This document shows, piece by piece, positions 16,069 through 27,307 of a stretch of DNA of 64,000 nucleotides. Made by a program: the position numbers and the translations under genes. Position 1 is the stretch's first letter; each line of letters opens with the position of its first letter. Below the pieces are notes generated by a model. The model searched no databases, was not told where the DNA came from, and saw only the letters and a list, made by a program, of their open reading frames with translations. This DNA is from Paracoccus yeei ATCC BAA-599 (GTDB lineage: Bacteria; Pseudomonadota; Alphaproteobacteria; Rhodobacterales; Rhodobacteraceae). The stretch covers positions 60,246-124,245 of the forward strand of contig NZ_JHWH01000002.1 in assembly GCF_000622145.1 (NCBI RefSeq), read 5' to 3'.

Positions 16069-18240
16069 TTGCAACTGAAGGACAGCGACCGGGCCGCACT
16101 GCAATCGGGGTGCTGCGACCGACCCTTCCAGATCCTGGGCCCCCACGATCGCGGCGACAGCCGGTGGCTGACGGTGTTCCACCCGGACCTGGCGGCGCTC
16201 TGGGCCATGACGGACGGGGCCGAGACGCCCCTGCCCCGGCTGGGCGGCGACCTGTTCGGCGGCCCGATCCCGCCCGGGGACTATGTGCTGAAGGCACGGG
16301 CAGGCAGCGGACGCGAATGGCAGTTCCAGGACCCCTATCGATTCGGCCCGGTCCTGGGCGATATCGACCTGCACCTGATCGGCGAAGGCACGCACCGCCG
16401 CCTGTGGGACGCCCTGGGGGCGCATGTGACGACCCATCAGGGCGTTCCGGGAACGCATTTCGCGGTCTGGGCGCCGAATGCCCGGCGCGTTTCGGTCGTG
16501 GGGGACTTCAACCGCTGGGACGGGCGCATGCATCCGATGCGCCGTCTGGGCGGCAGTGGCGTATGGGAGATCTTCCTGCCCGACCTGGCCGAGGGCGCGC
16601 TTTACAAATACGAGATCCTGGATGCGCAGGGCGACGTGATCCTCAAGGCCGATCCGGTCGGGTTCGGCAGCCAGCACCCGCCGCAGAAGGCCAGCGTGGT
16701 GCGCGACATCCGCGGTTACGGCTGGCATGACGACGACTGGATCGAGCGCCGTGCCGCCGCGCAGGACCGCCGCGCCCCGGTCTCCATTTACGAGGTGCAC
16801 CTGGGCAGCTGGCGGCGGCGGCTGGACCAGGACGGGCGCTTCCTGTCCTACAAGGAACTGGCCCGCGACCTGATCCCCTATGTCCGCGACCTGGGATTCA
16901 CCCATATCGAGCTGATGCCGGTCAGCGAGTTTCCCTTTGATGGGTCCTGGGGCTACCAGCCGGTCGGGCTTTACGCGCCCACCATCCGCTTCGGTCCCCC
17001 GCATGAATTCCGCGACTTGGTCGATGCGGCGCACCGGGCGGGCCTGGGGGTGATCCTGGACTGGGTGCCGGGGCATTTCCCGACCGACGCGCATGGGCTC
17101 GCGCGGTTCGACGGCACCGCGCTTTACGAACATGCCGACCCGCGCGAGGGCTTCCACCAGGACTGGAACACCTTGATCTACAACTACGGCCGGACCGAGG
17201 TGCAGAACTTCCTGATCGCCAATGCGCTGTACTGGTTCAAGGAATACCACATCGACGGACTGCGGGTGGATGCGGTGGCGTCGATGCTGTATCGCGACTA
17301 TTCGCGCCGGGCCGGCGAATGGGTGCCCAACAAGGACGGCGGCCGCGAGAACTACGAGGCGATCGCCTTTCTGCAGCAGATGAACGTCGCCACCTATGGC
17401 GAGGTGCCCGGCATCATGACCGTGGCCGAGGAAAGCACCAGCTTTCCCAAGGTCTCGGCCCCCGTCGATACCGGAGGCTTGGGCTTTGGCTACAAGTGGA
17501 ACATGGGCTGGATGAACGACACGCTGCGCTACATGGCGCGCGAGCCCATTCACCGCAAATACCACCACGACCTGATGACCTTTGGCATGGTCTATGCGTT
17601 TTCAGAGAATTTCATCCTGCCGATCAGCCATGACGAGGTGGTCCACGGCAAGGGCAGCATGCTGCGCAAGATGCCCGGCGACGCCTGGCAGCAATTCGCG
17701 AACCTGCGCGCCTATTACGGTTTCATGTGGTGCCATCCCGGCAAGAAGCTGATCTTCATGGGCTGCGAATTCGGCCAGCCCGAGGAATGGAACCACAATG
17801 GCGAGCTGAACTGGCAGGCGGCCGAAAAGCCGCTGAACCGCGGCCTCAGCGACCTGGTGCGCGACCTGAACCGGCTTTACCGCGAAACGCCCGCGCTGCA
17901 CGTCGGGGACGCCGACCCCGAGGGCTTTGCCTGGCTTCGGAACGATCCCGACCAGTCGATCCTGGCCTGGCTGCGCCTGGGGGACACGGGCGATGCCCCG
18001 GTCGCGGTCATCTGCAACATGACCCCGGTGCCGCGCCACGGCTTTCGCATCGGCCTGCCCCGCACGGGTCATTGGCGCGAGGCCATCAACACCGACGCCA
18101 GCGTTTACGGCGGCAGCGGCCAGGGCAACCTGGGCGGTGTCGAGGCAAAGGGCGGACCGCTCGACGGGCAGCCCGCCTCGGCCTCGCTGACCCTGCCGCC
18201 GCTGTCGGTCGTGGTGCTGGTGGCCGGGGAAACAGGGTGA
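16069..18240 (+). CDS. glgB: 1,4-alpha-glucan branching enzyme
   Basis: 723 residues. It makes alpha-1,6 branches in glycogen. An N-terminal carbohydrate-binding region and a CBM48 ([26 protein letters not shown], about 125-200) precede the GH13 barrel. Nucleophile Asp401 is in [18 protein letters not shown], acid/base Glu454 in TVAEEST, and the third acid in [14 protein letters not shown] place the start at TTG 16069, preceded by GAGGAG; the nearby ATG is out of frame. First gene of glgBCAXP; the order starts with glgB and glgC follows after 25 bases. Confidence 0.96.
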   Translation: MQLKDSDRAALQSGCCDRPFQILGPHDRGDSRWLTVFHPDLAALWAMTDGAETPLPRLGGDLFGGPIPPGDYVLKARAGSGREWQFQDPYRFGPVLGDIDLHLIGEGTHRRLWDALGAHVTTHQGVPGTHFAVWAPNARRVSVVGDFNRWDGRMHPMRRLGGSGVWEIFLPDLAEGALYKYEILDAQGDVILKADPVGFGSQHPPQKASVVRDIRGYGWHDDDWIERRAAAQDRRAPVSIYEVHLGSWRRRLDQDGRFLSYKELARDLIPYVRDLGFTHIELMPVSEFPFDGSWGYQPVGLYAPTIRFGPPHEFRDLVDAAHRAGLGVILDWVPGHFPTDAHGLARFDGTALYEHADPREGFHQDWNTLIYNYGRTEVQNFLIANALYWFKEYHIDGLRVDAVASMLYRDYSRRAGEWVPNKDGGRENYEAIAFLQQMNVATYGEVPGIMTVAEESTSFPKVSAPVDTGGLGFGYKWNMGWMNDTLRYMAREPIHRKYHHDLMTFGMVYAFSENFILPISHDEVVHGKGSMLRKMPGDAWQQFANLRAYYGFMWCHPGKKLIFMGCEFGQPEEWNHNGELNWQAAEKPLNRGLSDLVRDLNRLYRETPALHVGDADPEGFAWLRNDPDQSILAWLRLGDTGDAPVAVICNMTPVPRHGFRIGLPRTGHWREAINTDASVYGGSGQGNLGGVEAKGGPLDGQPASASLTLPPLSVVVLVAGETG

Positions 18241-18265
18241 TCCGGGTTCAAGGGAGGGTCTTTCA

Positions 18266-19525
18266 ATGGTGGAACAACGACGCCTGACGCGCAGGGCCAT
18301 GGCCTTCGTGCTGGCCGGGGGGCGCGGCTCGCGCCTGCGCGAACTGACCGACCGGCGGGTCAAGCCTGCCGTCTATTTCGGCGGCAAGACGCGGATCATC
18401 GACTTCGCGCTGTCGAACGCGATGAACTCGGGCATCCGCAAGATCGCGGTCGCCACGCAATACAAGGCCCACAGCCTGATCCGGCACGTCCAGCGGGGCT
18501 GGAACTTCTTTCGCCCGGAACGCAACGAATTCCTGGACATCCTGCCTGCCAGCCAGCGCATGTCCGAGGAACACTGGTATCGCGGCACCGCCGACGCCGT
18601 GACCCAGAACATCGACATCGTCGACAGCTATGACGTGGATTACATCGTCATCCTGGCGGGCGATCACATCTACAAGATGGATTACGAAATCATGCTGCGC
18701 GAGCATGTCGAAAGCGGCGCGGACGTGACCGTCGGCTGCCTGACCGTTCCCCGGATGGAGGCCACCGCCTTTGGCGTGATGGCGGTGGACGACACCGGGC
18801 GCATCACCTCGTTCCTGGAAAAGCCGGCCGATCCGCCCGCCATGCCGGGCGATCCCGACCATGCGCTGGCCTCGATGGGGATCTATGTCTTCAACTGGGC
18901 GTATCTGCGCGACCTGTTGCTACGGGATGCCCAGGACCCGAACTCCAGCCACGATTTCGGCAACGACCTGATCCCGGACATCGTCAGGAACGGCAAGGCG
19001 ATGGCGCACCGCTTCGACATCTCCTGCGTTCGCGCCGAGGGCGGCCCCGCCTATTGGAAGGACGTGGGCACGGTCGATGCCTTCTGGCAGGCCAACATCG
19101 ACCTGACCGACTTTACCCCCGACCTGAACCTGTGGGACCACGACTGGCCGATCTGGACCAATGCGGTGATGACGCCCCCCGCCAAGTTCATCCATGACGA
19201 AAAGGGCCGGCGCGGGGTGGCGATCTCGTCCATGGTGTCGGGGGGCTGCATCGTCTCGGGGACCGAGATCCGCAATTCGCTGCTGTTCACGCAGGTCCAC
19301 ACCAACAGCTATGCGGTGCTGGATCACGCGGTGGTGCTGCCCTATGTGACGGTCCACCGCAGCGCGCACCTGCGCAACGTGGTGATCGACCGCGGCGTCG
19401 TCATTCCCGAAGGTCTGGTCGTGGGCGAGGACCCGACCGAAGACGCCAAGTGGTTCCGCGTCACGGAACGCGGCATCGTGCTGATCACCCAGGACATGCT
19501 GGACCGGCGCGCCGCAGAGTTGTAA
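18266..19525 (+). CDS. glgC: glucose-1-phosphate adenylyltransferase (ADP-glucose pyrophosphorylase)
   Basis: 419 residues. It makes ADP-glucose from glucose-1-phosphate and ATP, the committed and allosterically controlled step of glycogen synthesis. The nucleotide-binding [35 protein letters not shown] region, [13 protein letters not shown] and the glucose-1-P lysine loop (FLEKPADPP) are present, followed by a left-handed beta-helix C-terminal domain (repeats from about residue 300). AAGGGAGGG precedes the ATG. Confidence 0.97.
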   Translation: MVEQRRLTRRAMAFVLAGGRGSRLRELTDRRVKPAVYFGGKTRIIDFALSNAMNSGIRKIAVATQYKAHSLIRHVQRGWNFFRPERNEFLDILPASQRMSEEHWYRGTADAVTQNIDIVDSYDVDYIVILAGDHIYKMDYEIMLREHVESGADVTVGCLTVPRMEATAFGVMAVDDTGRITSFLEKPADPPAMPGDPDHALASMGIYVFNWAYLRDLLLRDAQDPNSSHDFGNDLIPDIVRNGKAMAHRFDISCVRAEGGPAYWKDVGTVDAFWQANIDLTDFTPDLNLWDHDWPIWTNAVMTPPAKFIHDEKGRRGVAISSMVSGGCIVSGTEIRNSLLFTQVHTNSYAVLDHAVVLPYVTVHRSAHLRNVVIDRGVVIPEGLVVGEDPTEDAKWFRVTERGIVLITQDMLDRRAAEL

Positions 19526-19613
19526 CCGGCGGCGCATCGCCGTTTACCGTGAATTCATCTTTCTGCGCTTTGCTCTGACGCGTCGGGTCGGTGTTTCAAC
19601 AAAGGGGTTTCTC

Positions 19614-21044
19614 ATGACGCAGGTTCTTTCGGTCGCCTCGGAATGCGCACCCCTGATCAAGACGGGGGGGCTTGCCGATGTGGCAGGCGCCCTGCCCGCG
19701 GCGCTGGCGGCCGAAGGGGTTCGGATGCGCACGCTGCTGCCCGGATATCCGGCGGTGATGACCGCCCTGTCCGGGGCCGAGCCGGTGGCCGATTTCGACG
19801 ACCTGTTCGGGGGACCTGGACGGTTGCTTGCGGGTACGGCGGCGGGGCTCGACCTGCTGGTGATCGAGGCGCCGCACCTTTACGACCGGGTCGGCGGGCC
19901 CTATCTGGCGCCCAGCGGCCAGGACTGGCCCGACAATCCCGAACGCTTCGCCGCGCTGTCCTGGATCGCGGCCCATGTGGCGACCCATGGGGCCGGGGAC
20001 TGGCGGCCCCAGGTCTTGCACGGGCACGACTGGCAGGCCGGGTTCATGACCGAATACCTGTCCTACATGGGCACGCGGGACGTGCGCAGCGTGCTGACCA
20101 TCCACAACATCGCCTTTCACGGCGCGACCGGCCCCGAGCGCATCCCGTCGCTGCGGCTGGACCCCTGGCGCTTTCACCCGGACGGATACGAATTCTGGGG
20201 CCAGGTCTCGGCGCTCAAGGCGGGGCTTGTCGGCGCGGACGTGCTGACCACCGTCTCGCCGCGCTACGCCGAGGAGCTGATGACGCCCGAATTCGGCATG
20301 GGCATGGACGGGATGATGCGCGCCCGCCGGGGCAGCCTGACGGGCATCCTGAACGGCATCGACGCCCAGGCCTGGGATCCGGCCGCCGACCCGCTGATCC
20401 AGCCCTATGCGCAGCCCCAGGGCAAGCGCGCGAACAAGGCCGCGCTGCAGGACGAACTGGACCTGCCCCCGGCCGAAGGCCCGCTGTGCATCATCGTCTC
20501 GCGCATGACGCATCAGAAGGGGCTGGACCTCGTGCTCGACGCGTTGCCGGTGCTTCTGGAACGGGGCGGGCAGCTGGCGCTGCTGGGCTCGGGCGAGCGC
20601 TGGCTCGAGGATGCGTTCCGCGACCTGGCCTGGCAGCAGCCCAACGTCGCCGTCCGCATCGGCTATGACGAGGCGCTGTCGCACCGGATGATGGCGGGCG
20701 CCGACGCGATCCTTGTCCCCTCGCGGTTCGAACCCTGCGGCCTGACCCAGCTTTACGGGCTGCGCTATGGCACCGTGCCGCTGGTCGCGCTGACCGGGGG
20801 GCTGGCCGATACGGTCATCAACGCCTCGCCCGCCGCCCTGGCGCGCGGCGTGGCAACCGGGCTGCAATTTGCCCCGGTGACGGCAGAGGCGCTGCGCAAT
20901 GCGCTGGCCAACCTGTGCAGGCTTTACAGCCAGCCCAGGGTGTGGTCGCGGATTCAGCGCAACGCCATGGCGCAACCCGTCGGCTGGGACCAGTCGGCCG
21001 CGGCCTACGCCCGGCTTTACGACAGGCTGATCGCCCCGGAATGA
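19614..21044 (+). CDS. glgA: glycogen synthase (ADP-glucose, GT5)
   Basis: 476 residues. It transfers glucose from ADP-glucose to the growing alpha-1,4 chain. The N-terminal motif is VASECAPLIKTGGLADVAGALP (substrate-binding KTGGL), followed by HGHDWQAGF, the second-domain IVSRMTHQKGLDLVLDALP and SRFEPCGLTQLYGLRYGTVPLV with the catalytic Glu. AAAGGGG precedes the ATG. The stop overlaps the glgX start (ATGA). Confidence 0.97.
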   Translation: MTQVLSVASECAPLIKTGGLADVAGALPAALAAEGVRMRTLLPGYPAVMTALSGAEPVADFDDLFGGPGRLLAGTAAGLDLLVIEAPHLYDRVGGPYLAPSGQDWPDNPERFAALSWIAAHVATHGAGDWRPQVLHGHDWQAGFMTEYLSYMGTRDVRSVLTIHNIAFHGATGPERIPSLRLDPWRFHPDGYEFWGQVSALKAGLVGADVLTTVSPRYAEELMTPEFGMGMDGMMRARRGSLTGILNGIDAQAWDPAADPLIQPYAQPQGKRANKAALQDELDLPPAEGPLCIIVSRMTHQKGLDLVLDALPVLLERGGQLALLGSGERWLEDAFRDLAWQQPNVAVRIGYDEALSHRMMAGADAILVPSRFEPCGLTQLYGLRYGTVPLVALTGGLADTVINASPAALARGVATGLQFAPVTAEALRNALANLCRLYSQPRVWSRIQRNAMAQPVGWDQSAAAYARLYDRLIAPE

Positions 21045-23119
21045 ACCGCAACCCCACCATCACCGCAGGCCATCCGGCGCCGCTTGGCGCCAGCTTCGAT
21101 GGCGCGGGGGTCAATTTCGCGCTGTTTTCCCAGCACGGCAGCCGGGTCCAGCTGTGCCTGTTCGACGCGCGCGGCAGGGAAACCCGGCTGGACCTGCCCG
21201 AACGCGACGGCCATGTCTGGCACGGCTATATCCCCGGGCTGCGTCCGGGGCAGAAATACGGCTATCGCGTGGATGGGCCCTATGTGCCCGCGCAGGGGCA
21301 CCGCTTCAACCCCAACAAGCTGCTGATCGACCCCTATGCCAAGCGCCTGACGGGCAGCCCGGTCCAGCACGACGCGCTGCTGGGCTATCGCGCCCGCGAC
21401 CCTGCCGCCGACCTCAGCTTCGATCCGCGCGACAGCGCGCCGTTCGTGCCGCGTTCGGTGGTGGTCGATCCGGCGTTTTCCTGGGGTGCGGACGCGCCCC
21501 TGCGCCACCCGATGATCGACACCGTGATCTATGAGGCGCATGTCAAGGGCATGACCGCCGCCCGCAGCGACATCCCCGACGCCGGCACCTTTCTGGCGCT
21601 CGCCTCGGACCCGATCCTGGATCACCTGAACCGGCTGGGCATCACCGCGATCGAGCTTTTGCCCGTCCACGCCTTTGCCGACGACGCCTTCCTGGTCGAA
21701 CGGCGGCTGCGCAACTATTGGGGCTACATGTCCTATGGCTTTTTCGCGCCCGAGCCGCGCTATCTGCGCGACGGCGACATCGCCGAGTTCCAGCAGATGG
21801 TGTCGCGCTTTCACCGCGCCGGGATCGAGGTGATCCTGGACGTGGTCTACAACCACACCGCCGAAGGGAACGAGCTTGGTCCCACGCTGTGCTTTCGCGG
21901 TCTCGACAACGCCGCCTATTACCGCCTGCAGGACGACCGGCGGTTCTACGTCAACGACGCGGGCACCGGCAATGTGCTGAACCTGGACAGTCCCTTCACC
22001 CTGCGGCTGGTCATGGACAGCCTGCGCTATTGGGTCGAGGTGATGCACGTCGACGGGTTCCGCTTCGACCTGTGCTCGGCGCTCGGGCGGTCGCGCGGCG
22101 TGTTCGACAGCGACGGCTCGTTCTTTCGGGCGCTGCGGCAGGACCCGGTGCTGAACCGCGTCAAGCTGATCGCCGAGCCATGGGACCTGGGCCCGGGGGG
22201 CTATCAGCTGGGCGCCTATCCCGCCCCCTTCGCCGAATGGAACGACCATTTCCGCGACCAGGTGCGGGGCTTCTGGCGGGGCGATCCCGGGCTGGTCGGC
22301 AAGATCGCCAAGCGTATCGCGGGCTCGGCCGCGCGCTTCGACCACGACGGGCGGGCGGCGACCAGTTCGGTCAACTTCATCTCGGCCCATGACGGCTTCA
22401 CGCTGATGGATACGGTCAGCTACAGCCGCAAGCACAATGACGCCAACCTTGAGGGCAACCGGGACGGCCACGACCACAACCTGTCCGACAATTGCGGGGT
22501 CGAGGGTCCGACCGAGGACCCGGCGATCCTGGCCCGCCGCGCGCGCCGCCGCCGCAACCTGATGGCCACGCTGCTTCTGTCCCAGGGCACGCCGATGATC
22601 CTTGCGGGGGACGAGCTGGGCAATTCCCAGGGCGGCAACAACAACGCCTATTGCCAGGACAACCCCATCGGCTGGATCGACTGGGACGCGGCAGACGCCG
22701 GGTTCCTGGATTTCTGTCGCCGGCTGATCGCCTTTCGCAAGGCCCATCCGATCCTGCGGCAGAAACGCTTCCTGCACAGCCAGCCGCGCGAACAGGACGG
22801 CATCCCCGACCTGTTCTGGCGCCGCGCCGACGGCCAGGCCATGCAGGAGCGCGACTGGACCGACCCCCAGCTGCGCCTGGTCGCGGCCGAGATGCGCATG
22901 GCCTCGGGGACGCCCGCCTATGCCGCGCTGCGCGGCGCCGTGTTTCTGGTCCTGAACGCCGGCCCCGAAACCCGCGTGCACCTGCCCGCCACGGCCACCC
23001 GCGGCGCCTGGCGGCGCCAGTTCGACACCAGCCAAGACGGCGTGCTGGACCGCGTCGCAGCCCGCATCGAAACCATTCCCCCGGAAAGCGTGGTGGTCTT
23101 TGTCCTGTCCGAAAGCTGA
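21041..23119 (+). CDS. glgX: glycogen debranching enzyme GlgX
   Basis: 692 residues from the ATG at 21041, which overlaps the glgA stop by four bases; the longer open frame upstream is inside glgA. A CBM48 N-terminus (HPAPLGASFDGAGVNFALFS) precedes a GH13_11 isoamylase-type barrel: DVVYNHTAEGNELGPTL, nucleophile in VDGFRFDLCSALGR, acid/base in LIAEPWDLGPGGYQLG and FISAHDGFTLMDTVSY. It removes short branches left by GlgP. Part of glgBCAXP. Confidence 0.96.
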   Translation: MNRNPTITAGHPAPLGASFDGAGVNFALFSQHGSRVQLCLFDARGRETRLDLPERDGHVWHGYIPGLRPGQKYGYRVDGPYVPAQGHRFNPNKLLIDPYAKRLTGSPVQHDALLGYRARDPAADLSFDPRDSAPFVPRSVVVDPAFSWGADAPLRHPMIDTVIYEAHVKGMTAARSDIPDAGTFLALASDPILDHLNRLGITAIELLPVHAFADDAFLVERRLRNYWGYMSYGFFAPEPRYLRDGDIAEFQQMVSRFHRAGIEVILDVVYNHTAEGNELGPTLCFRGLDNAAYYRLQDDRRFYVNDAGTGNVLNLDSPFTLRLVMDSLRYWVEVMHVDGFRFDLCSALGRSRGVFDSDGSFFRALRQDPVLNRVKLIAEPWDLGPGGYQLGAYPAPFAEWNDHFRDQVRGFWRGDPGLVGKIAKRIAGSAARFDHDGRAATSSVNFISAHDGFTLMDTVSYSRKHNDANLEGNRDGHDHNLSDNCGVEGPTEDPAILARRARRRRNLMATLLLSQGTPMILAGDELGNSQGGNNNAYCQDNPIGWIDWDAADAGFLDFCRRLIAFRKAHPILRQKRFLHSQPREQDGIPDLFWRRADGQAMQERDWTDPQLRLVAAEMRMASGTPAYAALRGAVFLVLNAGPETRVHLPATATRGAWRRQFDTSQDGVLDRVAARIETIPPESVVVFVLSES

Positions 23120-23292
23120 TCCCCCCACCTGTCGCCCGCCCCGCCTGATCGCTGGGCAGGAGAGCGAAAATCCGGGCAGGCGCCCGGGGCCGCCAGCCAT
23201 GCCCCGCCTTTCCAAGCCTGCCAAATCCCGGCACCACCGAGAATGACGAAACCGTGCCCCTCCGCCCCGCCCCCATCCTCAGAGTTCCAGCC

Positions 23293-25695
23293 ATGATGAC
23301 CTCAGACCCGACCCCGGTGCCTTCGGCGCAGATGCTGACCGACCAGATCCTGCACCACCTGACCCACACCCAGGGCCGCGGCCCGGAATTCGCCACCATC
23401 TTCGACTGGCGCCTGGCGGTCAGCTATACGATCCGCGACCTGATCGTGACGCCTTGGGTGGCGGGGCACCGCGCCTCGCGCGATCAAAAGGCCAAGCGGG
23501 TCTATTACCTGTCGATGGAGTTCCTGATCGGCCGCATCCTGGGCGACGCGATCATCAATCTGGGCCTCGACCGCCAGATGGACGAGGCGTTGGCGTCCCT
23601 CGGGCTCGACAAGCAGGCGATCCTCGAGGACGAGCCCGATGCCGCCCTGGGGAACGGGGGGCTTGGGCGGCTGGCGGCCTGTTTCATGGAATCGCTCTCA
23701 AGCCTCGGGGTGCCGGCCTATGGCTACGGCATCCGCTATGAGCACGGGCTGTTTTCGCAGCGGTTCGAGGGCGGCCAGCAGGTCGAGGCGCCCGAGGACT
23801 GGCTGAACCAGCCCCACCCCTGGGAATTCGTGCGCATCGACTACAGCTATACCATCGGCTTCAAGGGCCATGTCGAAACGGTCGACGGCCAAAGCCTGTG
23901 GCGCCCGGGCGAAAGCGTGATCGCGCGGGCCTATGACACGCCGGTGATCGGCTGGAAGGGCGAATGGGCGAACACGCTGCGGCTGTGGGGGGCGCAGCCC
24001 ACGCATCTGTTCGACCTGCACCGCTTCAACGCGGGCGACCACACCGAGGCCGCCAAGCCCGAGGCGCTGGCCCGCACCCTGTCGCGCGTCCTTTACCCCG
24101 ACGACACCACCGAAAGCGGCAAGGAGCTGCGGCTGAAGCAGGAATATTTCCTGACCTCGGCCGCGCTTCAGGACATCCTGCGCCGCTTTGTCGCCGAACA
24201 CGGAGAGGATCTGGCCAGCCTGCCCGACAAGGTGGCGATCCAGTTGAACGACACCCACCCCGCCATCGCCGGGCCGGAACTGATCCGGCTTTTGATGGAC
24301 GAACACGGCTTCGGCTTTCCCGAGGCGCTGGCCCTGGCGCGGCGGACGCTGAACTATACCAACCACACCCTGCTGCCCGAGGCGCTGGAGCGCTGGTCGA
24401 CCTGGCTGATGGGCCATGTGCTGCCGCGCCACCTGCAGATCATCGAGATGATCGACGCCGAGCATCGCGCCAACACGGCGCGCCCCTCGCATGTCGGCAT
24501 CGTCCAGAACGACCAGGTGCTGATGGGCGAACTGGCCTTCATCATGGCGGGCAAGGTGAACGGCGTCTCGGCGCTGCACACGGACCTGGTGCGCTCGACC
24601 GTCTTTGCCGACCTGCACCGCCTGCACCCCGAGCGGATCGTGAACGAAACCAACGGCGTCACCCCCCGCCGCTGGCTGCGGCTGGCGAACCCGCCGCTGG
24701 CGGGGCTGCTGGACCAGACCATCGGCAGCGGCTGGACGGGCGATCTGGACCAACTGGCGATGCTGGCGCCCTATGCCACGGACGCGGGCTTTCGCGACAA
24801 GCTGCGCGCCGCCAAGCGCCAGAACAAGGTGGCGCTGTCGAACGGGATGCTGGCGCGCCTGGGCATCAAGGCCGACCCGGATGCGATCTTTGACGTGCAG
24901 GTCAAGCGGATGCACGAATACAAGCGCCAGCTTCTGAACATCCTGGAGGCCATCGCGCTGTGGCACCGCATCCATGAGGAACCGAACGGCGACTGGATGC
25001 CCCGGCTGAAGATCTTCGGCGGCAAGGCGGCGCCGGGCTACTGGATGGCGAAATCGGTCATCCACCTGATCAACGACGTGGCGGCCACGATCAACCAGGA
25101 CCCGGTGACGGCGAAATACCTGCAGATCGCCTATCCGCCGAACTACAACGTCTCGATGGCCGAAAAGCTGATCCCGGCGGCGGACCTGTCCGAACAGATC
25201 TCGACCGCGGGGAAAGAGGCCTCGGGTACCGGCAACATGAAGTTCACGATGAACGGGGCGCTGACCATCGGCACGCTCGACGGGGCCAATGTGGAAATCC
25301 GCGACCTGGTCGGGCCCGAGAACTTCTTCCTGTTCGGCCTGACCACCGAGGAGGCTGCTGCCGAAAAGGCCCGCCCCGGCCACGGCCGCGCCGCGATCGA
25401 GAAAAGCGAGGACATGAAGATCGCCCTGCAGCTGATCGCCGAAGGAAGGTTCGGGCGGCCCGAGCATTACTTCACCCTGCTGGACCGGACCTGGAACGAC
25501 GACCCGTTCCTGGTGGCTTCGGATTTCGACGATTACTTCGCCTGCCAGCGCCGGGTGGACGCCGCCTATCGCGACCGCGAGGACTGGGACCGGATGGCCA
25601 CGCTGAACATCGCCCGGTCGGGCTATTTCTCATCCGACCGCACGATCCGGGGCTATATGCAGGATATCTGGCAGGTCGAATCGCTGATCCGCTAG
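23293..25695 (+). CDS. glgP: glycogen/alpha-glucan phosphorylase
   Basis: 800 residues from ATG 23293 (an in-frame GTG at 23254 would add 13). It releases glucose-1-phosphate from glycogen. AKRVYYLSMEFLIGR, ALGNGGLGRLAACFMESL, the FDVQVKRMHEYKRQLLN stretch and the PLP lysine Lys650 in EASGTGNMKFTMNGALTIGTLDGANVE are all diagnostic. The gap to glgX is 173 bases, so it may have its own promoter. It converges on murD. Confidence 0.96.
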   Translation: MMTSDPTPVPSAQMLTDQILHHLTHTQGRGPEFATIFDWRLAVSYTIRDLIVTPWVAGHRASRDQKAKRVYYLSMEFLIGRILGDAIINLGLDRQMDEALASLGLDKQAILEDEPDAALGNGGLGRLAACFMESLSSLGVPAYGYGIRYEHGLFSQRFEGGQQVEAPEDWLNQPHPWEFVRIDYSYTIGFKGHVETVDGQSLWRPGESVIARAYDTPVIGWKGEWANTLRLWGAQPTHLFDLHRFNAGDHTEAAKPEALARTLSRVLYPDDTTESGKELRLKQEYFLTSAALQDILRRFVAEHGEDLASLPDKVAIQLNDTHPAIAGPELIRLLMDEHGFGFPEALALARRTLNYTNHTLLPEALERWSTWLMGHVLPRHLQIIEMIDAEHRANTARPSHVGIVQNDQVLMGELAFIMAGKVNGVSALHTDLVRSTVFADLHRLHPERIVNETNGVTPRRWLRLANPPLAGLLDQTIGSGWTGDLDQLAMLAPYATDAGFRDKLRAAKRQNKVALSNGMLARLGIKADPDAIFDVQVKRMHEYKRQLLNILEAIALWHRIHEEPNGDWMPRLKIFGGKAAPGYWMAKSVIHLINDVAATINQDPVTAKYLQIAYPPNYNVSMAEKLIPAADLSEQISTAGKEASGTGNMKFTMNGALTIGTLDGANVEIRDLVGPENFFLFGLTTEEAAAEKARPGHGRAAIEKSEDMKIALQLIAEGRFGRPEHYFTLLDRTWNDDPFLVASDFDDYFACQRRVDAAYRDREDWDRMATLNIARSGYFSSDRTIRGYMQDIWQVESLIR

Positions 25696-25798
25696 CGGCG
25701 GTGCACCTTTCGGACCGCAGCGCGGGCGTTCGCCTGGCTCAGTCCGAGGAGGCATGGAGTCGCTAAGGACCGGCGCGCGCATCCGGCCTGACGGACGC

Positions 25799-25818
25799 CA
25801 GGGGCGCAGGCGCCCCTG
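25799..25818. terminator. possible bidirectional terminator between glgP and murD
   Basis: Perfect 8-bp stem CAGGGGCG-CAGG-CGCCCCTG between the convergent glgP and murD genes, 11 bases from the murD stop. No T-run on either side. Confidence 0.35.
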
Positions 25819-25828
25819 CCGGCGGTCG

Positions 25829-27229
25829 TCAGTCCTGCAGCGCGCGGACCAGCGCCGTGAAGTGCTCGCCGCGCTTTTCGAAGTTCGGGTATTGATCGAA
25901 GCTGGCGGCGGCGGGGGCCAGCAGGACGGTTTCGCCGGGCTGGGCCTCGGCCGCCGCGCGGGCGACGGCCTGGTCCATCGTTTCCAGCACCTCGTGCGGG
26001 GTCTGGCCCAGTTGCAGGGCGAAATCGCGGCCGGAATGGCCGATCAGATAGGCCTTGACCACCGCGCCGAGGAAGGGGGTCAGCGCCTCGATCCCGCCTT
26101 CCTTGCCCATGCCGCCGGCGATCCAGCGGATGTTTCTGAACGCCGTCAGCGCCTTGGCGGCTGCGTCCACATTGGTGGCCTTGCTGTCGTTGACCCAGGC
26201 AACGCCGTTGATCTCGGCCACGCGCTGGCTGCGGTGCGGCAGGCCCTGGAAGCTGTGGAAGGCGCGCTCGATCTCGCGCGGGGCGATGCCGATGGCGCGG
26301 GTCGCGGCATAGGCGGCGCAGGCGTTCTGGTGGTTGTGCTCGCCCGGCAAGCCGGCGATCTCGCGCAGGTCGATCGCGGCGACCTGGCGGCCCTTGCGCC
26401 ATTCGGCGAGGAAGCCCTTGCGGGCAAAGACCGACCAGCCGAAACGTTCCAGCTTTTGCCCCGAGGAGATGCGGATCACCCGGTCGTCCGAGGGGCCCAT
26501 GCCAAGCTGGCCGGCGAGGGAGCGGCCCTCGACCTCGTCGACGCCGATCACGGCGCGGTCGGGGCCGCCCTCGGCGAACAGCCGGCGCTTGGCGGCAAAA
26601 TAGCCCCCCGGCCCGCCGTGGCGGTCAAGATGGTCGGGCGAGAGGTTCGTGAAGACCGCCACGTCGGGTGTCAGGGCGCGCGCCAGGTCGGTCTGGTAGC
26701 TGGACAGTTCCAAGACGATCACCTCGCCGTCATGGGGCGGGTCGAGCGACAGGACGCCGGTGCCGATGTTGCCGCCCATCTGTGTGGGCCGGCCGGCTTC
26801 CTGCAGGATGTGGTGGATCAGCGCGGTGGTGGTCGACTTGCCGTTCGAGCCGGTGACGGCGATGACGCGCGGCGGAGTGTCGAAGGCGTCCCAGCCCTGG
26901 GTGGCGAAGCTGCGAAAGAACAGCCCGATGTCGTTGTCGACCGGCACGCCCAGGTCGTAGGCGCAGGCGATGACGGGATGCGGCCGGGGGTAAAGGTGCG
27001 GGATGCCGGGGCTGGTGATCAGCGCGTCGATGCCGTCCCAGTGCGCCTCGCGGGTCAGGTCGAGGACGGTCATGCCGTCCTGTTCCGCCTGCGCGCGGGT
27101 GTCCGCGCCATCGTCCCAGACCACGACCCGAGCGCCCCCGGCGACGAGCGCCGCCACTGTGGCCCGGCCCGAGCGGCCGAGGCCGAGGACGGCGATGGTC
27201 TGGTTCTGAACGCCTTGAACCGGGATCAT
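25829..27229 (-). CDS. murD: UDP-N-acetylmuramoylalanine--D-glutamate ligase
   Basis: 466 residues. It adds D-Glu to UDP-MurNAc-L-Ala in the cytoplasm. Motifs: N-terminal Rossmann [18 protein letters not shown] loop [35 protein letters not shown] and [17 protein letters not shown]. Last gene of the dcw segment seen here; ftsW and murG, usually next, are absent and glgP lies convergent instead. 78 bases from mraY. Confidence 0.96.
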   Translation of the reverse strand: MIPVQGVQNQTIAVLGLGRSGRATVAALVAGGARVVVWDDGADTRAQAEQDGMTVLDLTREAHWDGIDALITSPGIPHLYPRPHPVIACAYDLGVPVDNDIGLFFRSFATQGWDAFDTPPRVIAVTGSNGKSTTTALIHHILQEAGRPTQMGGNIGTGVLSLDPPHDGEVIVLELSSYQTDLARALTPDVAVFTNLSPDHLDRHGGPGGYFAAKRRLFAEGGPDRAVIGVDEVEGRSLAGQLGMGPSDDRVIRISSGQKLERFGWSVFARKGFLAEWRKGRQVAAIDLREIAGLPGEHNHQNACAAYAATRAIGIAPREIERAFHSFQGLPHRSQRVAEINGVAWVNDSKATNVDAAAKALTAFRNIRWIAGGMGKEGGIEALTPFLGAVVKAYLIGHSGRDFALQLGQTPHEVLETMDQAVARAAAEAQPGETVLLAPAAASFDQYPNFEKRGEHFTALVRALQD

Positions 27230-27252
27230 GGTGCTTCCTTGGGTTTGGAAGG

Positions 27253-27290
27253 CCGGGGGCGCTTCGCCCCCCGGACCCCCCGAGGGTATT
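27253..27290. repeat. GC-rich hairpin in the mraY-murD gap, resembling a dispersed intergenic repeat
   Basis: A CCGGGGGCG / CGCCCCCCGG stem with a CTT loop, followed by GACCCCCCGAGGGTATTT. Elements of the pattern 'GC-rich hairpin + ACCCCCCGAGGGTATTT' occur between genes in many Rhodobacterales, from general recollection. Only one copy is seen in this window, so its repeat status is inference. Confidence 0.35.
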
Positions 27291-27307
27291 TGTCAAACGG
27301 TGAAGGA

